This document shows positions 16,451-23,643 of a stretch of DNA of 25,909 nucleotides, piece after piece. The notes under the pieces are model-generated. The model ran no database searches. It was given only the letters and a program-made list of their open reading frames with translations, and was not told the origin of the DNA. The position numbers and the translations under genes are program-made. The stretch is from Firmicutes bacterium UBA4882 (GTDB lineage: Bacteria; Bacillota; UBA4882): positions 1-25,909 of the forward strand of contig DHDG01000048.1 in NCBI GenBank assembly GCA_002399265.1, in the 5' to 3' direction. How positions within the stretch are numbered: position 1 is the stretch's first letter; the number at the start of each line of letters is the position of its first letter.

Positions 16451-17541
16451 TGATGATCCCCCCGTTCTTCAAGCCGGGCCATTCCCGCACGAATTTTCTC
16501 GCCTGTCGGACCATTGCGCAAAGAAGCCAGTTCGGCGCGCTTTTTGGCAATGATCGCTTCGGCCCCCTCGAAATTGTGGCCAATGTTCTGGGCGGCGAAA
16601 ATGCCAGCTAATTCTCCCTCGAGGAGCGCTGCAGAAGCCTCTTCAATACCAGCGGCATCCCCGGCTACTAAGATGCCAGGGGAAGTCGTTTCATAACGGT
16701 CGTTATGATAAGCCACAAAGCCTCCCAGTTCCGGAACATCCGCTATGGCGCAGTTGGCTTGCCACAGGAGTTCGGCACAGGGCGATAGTCCAACCGCCAA
16801 AGCGATCGTATCGATGGCGAGCGTTTGCTCGGTACCTTCAATGCCCTGCCACTGCGAATCCAGCTGCCAGATGACAGCCTTTTCAACCCGGTCGGTACCG
16901 ATGGCGGTCTTGATGGAGTGTCTGGTTAAAATCGGGACCCCGAGGCGGCGGATCTTAGAGGCATGTACCAGATAACCGCCGATGCGCGGAGCGGCTTCCA
17001 CAATCGCCACGACATTCACACCGGCCTGCATTAATTGATATGTTACGATTAAGCCAATATTCCCTGATCCGACAACGAGGACGTTGCTACCCGGCAGCAC
17101 CCCGTCAATATGCATCAGGGTTTGAATGGCACCAGCACCAACGATGCCGGGCAAATCGTTATTTGGAAAAGCCAACATCTTCTCAGATGCTCCTGCTGCC
17201 ATGACGATCTGATCGGCTTTAATGATATCCAAATCATGGCGTCCCTGCTGGAACATGAGTTCCTTATCATTGTAATAGCCAAGGACGGTACTGTTCAGCA
17301 GCACCTTAATGTTAGGATGGGCGATTACTTTGGCGGCTAAGTTTTCCGCAATCTTAATGCCGCGCTCCCCGGCGAATTGGGCTTTGGATCCAAAGAATTT
17401 GTGAGTCTGCTTTACGAGCTGTCCGCCCAGATTATGCTGGCGATCAAACAACACTACTTGTGCGCCCATTGTGGCGGCGCTCAGTGCTGCGCCCAGTCCG
17501 GCCGGGCCTCCGCCCACAATGGCGATTTCGGTCTTTTTCAT
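16429..17541 (-). CDS. NAD(P)/FAD-dependent oxidoreductase (HcnB / PdhA-like, short form)
   Basis: 370 residues with two dinucleotide folds: IAIVGGGPAGLGAALSAA at the N-terminus (FAD) and VLVVGSGNIGLIVTYQL near residue 155 (NAD(P) or a second nucleotide), and the FAD-closing motif GILVAGDAAG near residue 300. HcnB/OoxA-type proteins are longer because they carry the BFD domain; here that domain is encoded separately two genes on. It belongs to the same complex as the DAO protein and probably moves electrons between flavin, NAD and the Fe-S proteins. ATG 17541 overlaps the stop of the preceding gene (ATGA). AAGGGTGAG serves as ribosome site. No redox-active Cys pair of thioredoxin-reductase type is seen. 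Confidence 0.92.
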   Translation of the reverse strand: MKKTEIAIVGGGPAGLGAALSAATMGAQVVLFDRQHNLGGQLVKQTHKFFGSKAQFAGERGIKIAENLAAKVIAHPNIKVLLNSTVLGYYNDKELMFQQGRHDLDIIKADQIVMAAGASEKMLAFPNNDLPGIVGAGAIQTLMHIDGVLPGSNVLVVGSGNIGLIVTYQLMQAGVNVVAIVEAAPRIGGYLVHASKIRRLGVPILTRHSIKTAIGTDRVEKAVIWQLDSQWQGIEGTEQTLAIDTIALAVGLSPCAELLWQANCAIADVPELGGFVAYHNDRYETTSPGILVAGDAAGIEEASAALLEGELAGIFAAQNIGHNFEGAEAIIAKKRAELASLRNGPTGEKIRAGMARLEERGDHQCLNKLG

Positions 17542-17843
17542 GCCAGCTCACCCTTCCCTTCTTGGGTTTCGACGGTCATGCCTTCCCGTAAAGATTCTAC
17601 ACAAACCCTGACATTGGGAACTCCATTGACACGCATGGAACAGGATGAGCAATGGCCGATCGCACAGAACAAGCCCCTGGGACGATGCATTTTCTGACTA
17701 TGGCTCAGAACATAAACCCCCGCATCGTGAAGGGCCGCCAAAATACTCTCCCCTTCATAGCCGTAGACTTCCTGGCCGTTAAAAGTAAATTTGACTCTGG
17801 AACCTTTTTTTAGTTCCAGAATCGGGTGATCCTGAATTCGCAT
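17538..17843 (-). CDS. HcnA-like [2Fe-2S]-binding protein
   Basis: 101 residues of the ferredoxin-like Fer2_4 type found as HcnA and as the N-terminal domain of sarcosine oxidase alpha. The motif RPRGLFCAIGHCSSC continues through VNGVPNVRVC, giving ligands C60, C65, C68 and C81. ATG 17843 is chosen because GGGGGGAG lies just upstream and the family alignment starts here; the frame stays open to 18101 but that extension reads as noise and crosses a hairpin-rich leader. It is the first gene of the eight-gene redox operon and overlaps the next by four bases. Confidence 0.92.
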   Translation of the reverse strand: MRIQDHPILELKKGSRVKFTFNGQEVYGYEGESILAALHDAGVYVLSHSQKMHRPRGLFCAIGHCSSCSMRVNGVPNVRVCVESLREGMTVETQEGKGELA

Positions 17844-17900
17844 TGCCACTCCCCCCAGCACGCAGGTAAACTGCAGATTATGTGATTGATTGATAAAGAT

Positions 17901-17956
17901 GTGCGAGTATGCGAGTATGCATGTACGCGCTTGCGCGTGCGCGTCGGCGCGACGCC
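17901..17956. repeat. Alternating purine-pyrimidine tracts with two hairpins in operon leader
   Basis: GCGAGTAT is repeated twice (17903-17918). The stretch 17917-17930 and then 17932-17944 alternates purine and pyrimidine. Two small hairpins follow: ACGCG/CGCGT around 17925-17937, and GCGTCG/CGACGC at 17941-17955 with a 3-base loop. It sits in the untranslated leader of the redox operon, 60-110 bases before the first ATG. Confidence 0.5.
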
Positions 17957-17999
17957 AAACTGAACCTGGCCGATTCACCTCCGTCTCCAATCCAGTAAA

Positions 18000-18028
18000 T
18001 GATATATAATTCGGTACTCTAAATTCAA
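18000..18028 (-). promoter_or_regulatory. Possible promoter of the redox operon
   Basis: TTGAAT (18028-18023) is followed after 16-17 bases by TATATC/ATATCA in an AT-rich stretch (ATTATATATCAT). It would give a leader of about 150 bases. The -10 is poor and the register is uncertain. The rest of 17844-18250 holds the hairpin-rich leader, a weak terminator and a 9-base tandem (CAGTATTGG twice, 18217-18234); I see no gene there. Confidence 0.35.
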
Positions 18029-18133
18029 TTCCTGCGAAGTTTTCTGAGCAGTCCGAATGTGAACCATGGCAGATTGTGACAGTTGGAATTTTTGAGGACA
18101 CCAGGGTTGTGGGCGCAATACGTGCGACAACAA

Positions 18134-18156
18134 GGGGTGCCTATCAGGAACACCCC
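18134..18156 (-). terminator. Weak intrinsic terminator after the lipoprotein genes
   Basis: GGGGTG (18134-18139) pairs with CACCCC (18151-18156), with an inner CCT/AGG helix and a small bulge; the minus-strand tail is only TTGTTGTC. It lies about 95 bases downstream of the lipoprotein stop. The poor U tract lowers confidence. Confidence 0.4.
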
Positions 18157-18250
18157 CTGTTAACGGACTACCTTATTATCATCGGAAACCAACGCTCGAT
18201 CTTTTAGTGTTGCTTTCAGTATTGGCAGTATTGGCTTTTGAGCTGCGGGT

Positions 18251-20683
18251 TTAGAAGGGAGTCACTGTGGCAGCCTTGGAAAACACATATGATTTTCTCT
18301 CTATCTCGTATGTTTCATCAGGATCCGGTTCCGCTTCTTCTATCGTGAAAGCCACGTAGAGTGTACGACCAAGTTCGATATCGGCGGTGACGGTGTATAG
18401 GTGATCGCGTGGCGCAAATGGGTCATTACATAAACTGAACAGATTGTCGGCATTGCCATTTTGGCTAAGGCGCAAATAGGATCCCCAGAAAGTCGATTCC
18501 TTTGGCATTTGGAGCTGAAAAGTGATTGGCGCATGCGTAAAACGAAAATTGACTGAGATATCACCAAAGGCAGTAACCGATTTTTTGGAAAGCTTGGTGT
18601 AGTTGGGGTTGGAGACCACGATGTCGTAATTGTTTGGATTGAGGTAAAACTCATAGGCAGCACCCGGGCCATACTCTTTAGTCTGCACTAAAGCGCCATT
18701 GTCTGCCCGATAGATACTGACTGAGGTCTGCCCTTCAAAAGCGCCAAGGACTGTTGAGATGTTGCCCATGATGCGGGAGACGTGGGAGTCGATGAAGACG
18801 ATCTTTTTACATGATCTTTTGTACGATTCTTCAGATTGAATAATGACGACATTAGTATCTTTTAGCACCATCTTGAGAGAATAATTCCCATTAGGGACGA
18901 TGGCCTTGAAAGATGCTGTTCTTTGGGGAACCGATACTTTTGTGACAGCCTTATTTCCTAATAGAAACTCAATATCGGTTTCTGGAAAGGTATTAGGAAC
19001 CCCACCATCCCGCATGGCGATCTGACCATTAATTACAATATCCGTATAGTTAATAACAGCATCTTGGGTTGATATAGTGGTGCAATCTCTCTCTATCGAC
19101 TGTATCCTGGTTTCAGAATCAGCCTCTACTCTGTAAAGATTAGGCGGTGCAAACACCTCAAATGTACCGTCTATGCCCATATCGCATTCTGCCCTGGCTA
19201 TGCCGTCTTTGGTAACCAAGCGAACCTTCCCGCCCGGGAACTCTCCGGGAATAGGCAGCAAGTCATTTTCGGTAATGCGCCCTTCGATGCGAATCTTTTC
19301 ATCTAAATCCACATGAGTGGCAGTCGATTGCCCTACAGAAATTGATGACCGCTTCAGAAATCCCAACTCAGGAATGTCTGTTTCAAGAGTCCACGTTGTA
19401 TTCGGACCAACAACAAACCAGAAGTCGCCCTCCTCATTGACATCAGGCATGGCGTCCACTACTTGATCGCCACTCTTGAGACGCACTGTTGCATTAGGTA
19501 TGGTAGAATTAATATTAGAAAGGAGTCTGCCATGCAGAACCACTTCATCAAAATCGACAACGCAACTGACCGACTCCTTTGCATTGCTCAGGTCCATAGT
19601 TGCAGATTCCAGACGCTCAAATGACTCCGCCTTGACCACGTATTTTCCAGGCAGTAGACTGAATGCATAATCGGAAACACCGGCCAAGAGTGGTTTGGAA
19701 TCAACGAACTTGTCGCCGTTGTAGATCTCGATCTTGCCGCCAGGAAATTCTTGCTCGAGTGGCAAGCCTGTTTCACGGACTGTGACCGTTGCCTGAATCG
19801 TCAAATCAAATGGAATATCAAAGCGTAATGACTGATCGATCGTAAATGCTCTGTTAAGCTCATATCCTCCTGAACTCCTGGCTTTCCATCCTTGTTTGCC
19901 TGCTAAGGAAGAGTAATTTGAGAGAACCTTGAGCTGATAATCGCCCTTGGCAAGCGGTATTTGGTAGAAACCCTGGCCTTCTGATACATTCTTGTTGACA
20001 ATAGTCTCCGTACCTTTCAAAATCTGAATTAGGCACGCCGGCGCTACTCCGGAAGCTCCCTGCAATTCCCCAAACAACATTGATTCCTGGAAGTCTAACG
20101 CGAAAGTACCTTTGTTCCCGCTGCTTAGATCGATTGCCGAACTCTGAATTTTACGCCCGAGCGATTCGGCAATTACAACATACTTGCCGGGCTGAAGACT
20201 GAACTCATATTCGCTCAATCCAGCCTTAATTTCTTTCCCTTCCACCACATTGCCGTATGTGTTTTTAACGGTCAACATCCCGCCCGGCCAATCCACGCCG
20301 GGGGCTTTTCCCTGTTCTTTCACTGTTCCGGAAAGTACAACAGCCGCCCGGAAGTCTAGGACCAATCCTTTGCTACTGCCATTGATCGTATCAACAGACA
20401 GGGTAGCCCGGCTACCCCGAGGGGTCTCCCCTACCACCTCATAAACTCCCGGCTCGATACCGGCAAACGACCATTTAGTTGCACCCGGCGCTATCTTGAC
20501 TTGTTCACCTTTGACTTGTCCACCTTTGATCAGCTTAACCACTGCTCCCGGAAAGTCTTCGCCCGGCATTTGACCGTTTTCCTTAATAATCCCGCTGATA
20601 GTTGTACCAGTTAGTTTTTTGGCACACCCTGCCATACCGATTATGATCACCATGATGAAAAGAAGCGTTAACGCTCTTTTCAT
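18251..20683 (-). CDS. Lipoprotein of tandem beta-sandwich repeats (810 aa)
   Basis: ATG 20683 is preferred (GGGGG 6 bases upstream, 10 bases after the previous stop); an upstream in-frame ATG at 20704 lies inside the previous gene. MKRALTLLFIMVIIIGMAGC is a lipoprotein signal with Cys20 as the lipidated residue. The rest is about eight modules of 85-95 residues. Typical units open with sG.vkE.G..Pg.dfPGG (DFPGA, DWPGG, EFPGG, EFPGG) and end with PG.Y.V.AES (LQPGKYVVIAES, LLPGKYVVKAES), with weaker copies to about residue 720. This resembles carboxypeptidase-regulatory or prealbumin/SpaA-like beta-sandwiches; I cannot name the family. The last 90 residues are different and may be a cap. It has no catalytic motif. 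It is probably a membrane-anchored surface stalk working with the small lipoprotein upstream. Confidence 0.85.
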   Translation of the reverse strand: MKRALTLLFIMVIIIGMAGCAKKLTGTTISGIIKENGQMPGEDFPGAVVKLIKGGQVKGEQVKIAPGATKWSFAGIEPGVYEVVGETPRGSRATLSVDTINGSSKGLVLDFRAAVVLSGTVKEQGKAPGVDWPGGMLTVKNTYGNVVEGKEIKAGLSEYEFSLQPGKYVVIAESLGRKIQSSAIDLSSGNKGTFALDFQESMLFGELQGASGVAPACLIQILKGTETIVNKNVSEGQGFYQIPLAKGDYQLKVLSNYSSLAGKQGWKARSSGGYELNRAFTIDQSLRFDIPFDLTIQATVTVRETGLPLEQEFPGGKIEIYNGDKFVDSKPLLAGVSDYAFSLLPGKYVVKAESFERLESATMDLSNAKESVSCVVDFDEVVLHGRLLSNINSTIPNATVRLKSGDQVVDAMPDVNEEGDFWFVVGPNTTWTLETDIPELGFLKRSSISVGQSTATHVDLDEKIRIEGRITENDLLPIPGEFPGGKVRLVTKDGIARAECDMGIDGTFEVFAPPNLYRVEADSETRIQSIERDCTTISTQDAVINYTDIVINGQIAMRDGGVPNTFPETDIEFLLGNKAVTKVSVPQRTASFKAIVPNGNYSLKMVLKDTNVVIIQSEESYKRSCKKIVFIDSHVSRIMGNISTVLGAFEGQTSVSIYRADNGALVQTKEYGPGAAYEFYLNPNNYDIVVSNPNYTKLSKKSVTAFGDISVNFRFTHAPITFQLQMPKESTFWGSYLRLSQNGNADNLFSLCNDPFAPRDHLYTVTADIELGRTLYVAFTIEEAEPDPDETYEIERKSYVFSKAATVTPF

Positions 20684-20693
20684 TCCAATCCCC

Positions 20694-21326
20694 CTATAAT
20701 TCAATATTCATATTGAAATCATAAAGCAATCGCTGCGAACGGCTATACATGTCAACTAAGCCAGGTTTCAGATATTGATATTCTCCAATGACCACATGGA
20801 CTTGCGGATTCAAATATTCATTAGGCGGTATTACAGCATAAAAGTATCCAGTTTCATTAATCCCCGTACTATAAACCTTACGCTCGTTATTACAATCCAA
20901 GTCATCATACGCATACACATCCACCACCACATCTTCCCATATCCCTGGTGGCGGTGCTTCATTATTGATCGTGACGCGGCTGGCAATAATGATTTCGGTG
21001 AAGTTTAGTACGACCTCCCGGTTGAACAATCCGGCCCGGAAGGGCATGACAACTTTGCTGTGACCAGGGCTTTCCGCTATGGCTTTATAGTTGCCGGGAG
21101 CCAAAGACCATGTATGAACTGCCTGACCGTTTGTTTCGTCATAAGTGTCGTTGTGAACCACGGTGCCGTTCTCATCAAGCACGCTAATATTGACGCCCAT
21201 TTTCAAGAGCAAATCGGAGATCGGAAAACCGTTTTCGGTAATCGTGACTTCGGTACGCACTGCACACCCCGCCGGGCCTAAACAGATAAAGATGAAAATC
21301 ATGAGGAGCATCATGCTGCGCCTCAT
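20694..21326 (-). CDS. Small lipoprotein-like protein sharing the same beta-sandwich module
   Basis: 210 residues. ATG 21326 has GGGAGG 8 bases upstream; an in-frame GTG at 21335 overlaps that site. The signal MRRSMMLLMIFIFICLGPAGC ends in AGC, with an unusual Pro at -3, so lipidation at Cys21 is probable but not certain. Two modules follow: TEVTITENGFPISD...LAPGNYKAIAES, then VTINNEAPPPGIWEDVVVDVYAYDD...IPPNEY. These repeat the opening (ENG..P) and closing (PG.Y...AES) signatures of the large lipoprotein next door. The genes are 10 bases apart and share one promoter, so they probably arose by module duplication and act together at the cell surface. Function unknown. Confidence 0.83.
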   Translation of the reverse strand: MRRSMMLLMIFIFICLGPAGCAVRTEVTITENGFPISDLLLKMGVNISVLDENGTVVHNDTYDETNGQAVHTWSLAPGNYKAIAESPGHSKVVMPFRAGLFNREVVLNFTEIIIASRVTINNEAPPPGIWEDVVVDVYAYDDLDCNNERKVYSTGINETGYFYAVIPPNEYLNPQVHVVIGEYQYLKPGLVDMYSRSQRLLYDFNMNIEL

Positions 21327-21364
21327 TTGCAACACCTCCCATTACTGGTTTATATTTCCATCTT

Positions 21365-21393
21365 ATGATACCACAAATTCCGTCTTTCATCAA
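21365..21393 (-). promoter_or_regulatory. Extended -10 promoter of the lipoprotein operon
   Basis: TTGATG (21393-21388), 17 bases, TATCAT (21370-21365), with TG one base before the -10 (TGGTATCAT). It stands about 40 bases before the ATG at 21326. The asnS promoter has the same TGG-TATNAT form. Confidence 0.7.
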
Positions 21394-21490
21394 CTGGTAT
21401 GTCGCCCAATAATTAACATCTTTCGCCTTAACGTCTGATAGCGCCATCCCGCGTCTCTGGTCGTGCAAAAAGGCTACCTGGAATAAAAAA

Positions 21491-21522
21491 GGCGGCCTGC
21501 ACGCACCATCATGCAAACCACC
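21491..21522 (-). terminator. Intrinsic terminator after the aldolase pseudogene
   Basis: An 11-bp stem with wobble pairs (GGTGGTTTGCA with TGCAGGCCGCC, 10-base loop) followed on the minus strand by TTTTTTATT. It closes the broken aldolase unit and lies upstream of the lipoprotein promoter. Confidence 0.75.
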
Positions 21523-21552
21523 GAAATCGCAAGAAGAAAGACGCAGGAACGG

Positions 21553-21933
21553 TTAATGCGTCTTCCCCCCGCCCACCGCATCCGGGATCACGACCGCTCC
21601 GCACGGCATTTTCAGCCAAGCGCCTCGATCCCGCTGGGGCAAATTCCGCCACATCAATTTTGTATCCGTTGACAATGATCACTGATTCCAAAATGGCCGA
21701 GATCGGTTTGCGCGCCGCCCCTCAACGACATTGCCCTCATAATCAATCCCGACAATATCGTCGGGGACAAGCGTTTCGTAAGGCATGCCGCTGGGAGTAA
21801 CATATAAGTAATCCATCCCGGGCAGCCGCGCACTGATATTACCAGCCGTGCCCACCACCAATCCGCTGCGGATCAGACGCACTCCCATATCGATTATGCT
21901 CTGCTTAAGCAGCATCTTGTCATCCAAGATCAA
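21553..21933 (-). pseudogene. Class II aldolase (L-fuculose-phosphate aldolase-like), internally deleted remnant
   Basis: Residues from the 5' end match the N-terminus of the aldolase/adducin family: LIRSGLVVGTAGNISARLPG, LYVTPSGMPYETLVPDDIV and YEGNVVEGRR. The frame then ends in a stop at 21679-21681. In another frame the family resumes near its residue 120: RKPISAILESVIIVNGYKID, then VAEFAPAGSRRLAENAV, and a third frame gives GAVVIPDAVGGGKT before a stop at 21553. The stretch in between, which in intact enzymes holds SSEW and the zinc ligands of the H.H motif, is missing, as is the C-terminal third. The 5' start is TTG at 21933 or another in-frame codon. Intact enzymes are about 210-220 residues. 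It cannot make an active aldolase. Confidence 0.8.
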
Positions 21934-21955
21934 TGCCCCCCACTCCCAAAAGCAA

Positions 21956-21983
21956 AAGCTGTCCCTGTTGCCAAAGACAGCTT
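21956..21983 (-). terminator. Intrinsic terminator of asnS
   Basis: AAGCTGTC (21956-21963) and GACAGCTT (21976-21983) form a perfect 8-bp stem around 12 bases. The minus-strand tail is TTGCTTTTGG. It lies about 95 bases after the asnS stop. Confidence 0.7.
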
Positions 21984-22064
21984 ATACCTGTTCTTCCCCA
22001 ATTAATCAACAAACTATCAACGCAACGCCCACAAATGCCGCCTGAAGCAGCCCATCGACCAGCG

Positions 22065-22078
22065 CCTAATCCCTAATC
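22065..22078. repeat. CCTAATC heptamer, two copies at the asnS stop codon
   Basis: CCTAATC occurs twice in tandem at 22065-22078, overlapping the asnS stop. Related CCTAAGC units lie upstream of the same gene. Confidence 0.55.
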
Positions 22079-23369
22079 ACGGATAAATCCTGTTCAGCAA
22101 CCTCGGGAACGGGATCGCCTCCCGCAGATGATCCAAACCGCAAATCCATGAAATCGTGCGTTCCAGACCGATGCCGAAGCCAGAGTGCGGCACCGAGCCG
22201 TATCTGCTCAAATCTATGTACCATTTATAGGCGTCTTCCGGCAGGTTGTGCTCTTTGATGCGCTGAAACATCAATTGCGGATCGTCGATTCTCTGACTGC
22301 TGCCGATTAGCTCGCCATAGCCTTCCGGACCGATCAAGTCCGAACACAGCACTACTTCCGGCCGCTTTGGATCCGGTTTCATGTAGAACGCCTTGACCGC
22401 CGTTGGGTAGTTCGTAATAAACACCGGTTTCTCATGAATCTCGCCCAGAAGCGTCTCGTCAGTCGCACCCAGGTCGTTACCCCAATAGGTGTCCACGCCC
22501 TTGCTCTTCAAATACTCAATCGCATCATCATAGCTCATCCTGGGGAACGGTGCGATAATTTTCTCCAGCTTGGAGGTGTCGCGTTCCAGAGTCTTCAGCT
22601 CGGCCGCCCGTTTTTCCAGCACGCGCTGGACCGTATAAGCCAGGAACTGCTCCTGGATCTGCATGTTTTCTTCCTGATCACAATAAGCCATTTCGGGCTC
22701 CAGCATCCAGAACTCCATCAGATGCCGACGGGTCTTGGACTTTTCAGCCCGGAAGGTTGGACCGAAGCAATAAACGCGGCCAAGCGCCATGGCATTCGCT
22801 TCATTATATAACTGGCCGCTTTGGCTGAGGTAAGCCTTCTCACCATAATAGTCTGTCTCAAAGAGCGTGGTCGTCCCCTCACAGGCCGCCGGCGTCAAAA
22901 TCGGCGTATCCATCAGGATGAAATCATGATCATCGAGCCAGTCACGCATCGCCTTAATCACTTCGCTGCGGATGCGCATGATGGCCACTTGGCGGGGAGT
23001 GCGCAACCAGAGATGGCGATGATCAAGTAAAAAGTCAACGCCGTGCTCCTTCAAGCTAATCGGATACTCTTCCGCCATATAGACCAGTTCCACTTTACTG
23101 ACCTGCAATTCGTAACCGCCTGGCGAGCGCGGATCATCCTGCACTGTACCGGTTACTATAATGGACGATTCCTGAGTTAAGGAATTGCAGAGTTCAAACA
23201 TTTCGTCGCCAACGGCGTTTTTGGCTACCACACCCTGAATAAAGCCACTGCCGTCGCGGATAATGATAAATGCGAGTTTCCCACTGGAGCGCTTATTATA
23301 AAGCCACCCCCGAATGGTAACTTCCTGACCGGCGTATTCGGCAATGTGGCTGATGCGCGCATAAGTCAA
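22077..23369 (-). CDS. asnS: Asparaginyl-tRNA synthetase
   Basis: 430 residues, the usual size. It charges tRNA-Asn with asparagine in the cytoplasm. The N-terminal OB-fold anticodon domain (VTIRGWLYNKRSSGKLAFII) is followed by the class II core: motif 2 FRAEKSKTRRHLMEFWMLEP and motif 3 GFGIGLERTISWICGLDHLR with the REAIPFPR end. KSKTRRHL.EFWMLEPE is the AsnRS form and differs from AspRS; there is no GAD insertion. The start is taken as TTG 23369, since AGGAGG lies 8 bases upstream; an in-frame GTG at 23378 overlaps that site. Monocistronic, with its own promoter and terminator. No T-box leader is visible. Confidence 0.96.
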   Translation of the reverse strand: MTYARISHIAEYAGQEVTIRGWLYNKRSSGKLAFIIIRDGSGFIQGVVAKNAVGDEMFELCNSLTQESSIIVTGTVQDDPRSPGGYELQVSKVELVYMAEEYPISLKEHGVDFLLDHRHLWLRTPRQVAIMRIRSEVIKAMRDWLDDHDFILMDTPILTPAACEGTTTLFETDYYGEKAYLSQSGQLYNEANAMALGRVYCFGPTFRAEKSKTRRHLMEFWMLEPEMAYCDQEENMQIQEQFLAYTVQRVLEKRAAELKTLERDTSKLEKIIAPFPRMSYDDAIEYLKSKGVDTYWGNDLGATDETLLGEIHEKPVFITNYPTAVKAFYMKPDPKRPEVVLCSDLIGPEGYGELIGSSQRIDDPQLMFQRIKEHNLPEDAYKWYIDLSRYGSVPHSGFGIGLERTISWICGLDHLREAIPFPRLLNRIYP

Positions 23370-23377
23370 ACCGTCCA

Positions 23378-23383
23378 CCTCCT
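23378..23383 (-). promoter_or_regulatory. Ribosome site fixing the asnS TTG start
   Basis: AGGAGG at 23383-23378 is 8 bases from TTG (23369-23367). The in-frame GTG at 23378-23376 shares a base with the site and cannot be used with it. Confidence 0.7.
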
Positions 23384-23393
23384 ATGAAATTTG

Positions 23394-23448
23394 GCCCTAA
23401 GGCCTAGAATTAAAGCATAGGCCTAAGCCCTAAGCCCTGGATCCTAAT
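23394..23448. repeat. CCTAAGC heptamer cluster in the asnS leader
   Basis: CCTAAGC stands twice in tandem at 23422-23435, with degenerate CCCTAAG, CCTAGAA, CCTGGAT and CCTAATC units around it. In RNA the GGCCTA/TAGGCC pair can form a hairpin between promoter and ribosome site. Confidence 0.5.
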
Positions 23449-23463
23449 CTTTCGTTAAAGGTT

Positions 23464-23492
23464 ATTATACCATCCTGAGGGCTGCTTTACCA
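23464..23492 (-). promoter_or_regulatory. asnS promoter, consensus extended -10
   Basis: TATAAT (23469-23464) preceded by TGG gives an extended -10. The -35, TGGTAA (23492-23487), is weak but the spacer is 17 bases. The start point would be near 23457, leaving a leader of about 85 bases. Confidence 0.75.
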
Positions 23493-23572
23493 GAGAAATG
23501 GCTATTCCCTGAGCAGAATCATCACTAATCTCGCTGCCAAGTTGGATAGCTATTACCTCCACGCCACGTCAA

Positions 23573-23611
23573 AACGCCCGGAAACCGAAATTAATCAGCC
23601 TTCCGGGCGTT
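23573..23611 (-). terminator. Terminator of the broken RCC1 gene
   Basis: A perfect 11-bp stem, AACGCCCGGAA (23573-23583) with TTCCGGGCGTT (23601-23611), 17-base loop, minus-strand tail TTTTG. It lies 33 bases after the final RCC1 stop. Its 5' arm on the minus strand (AACGCCCGGAAGG) is shared with the terminator at 24829. Confidence 0.85.
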
Positions 23612-23643
23612 CACTATATCATGCCGCACTGCCAACTGCATGG

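Noticed and set aside
17844..18101. Extension of the first redox-operon gene upstream of 17843
   Set aside because: The frame is open by chance through a hairpin-rich leader; the family alignment and ribosome site fit the ATG at 17843.
21184..21516. A 110-codon frame across the lipoprotein promoter
   Set aside because: It spans a promoter and a terminator and then runs antiphase through the lipoprotein start; no ribosome site or family likeness.
23379..23463. T-box riboswitch upstream of asnS
   Set aside because: The leader is only about 85 bases, with no T-box sequence, stem I or terminator/antiterminator pair.
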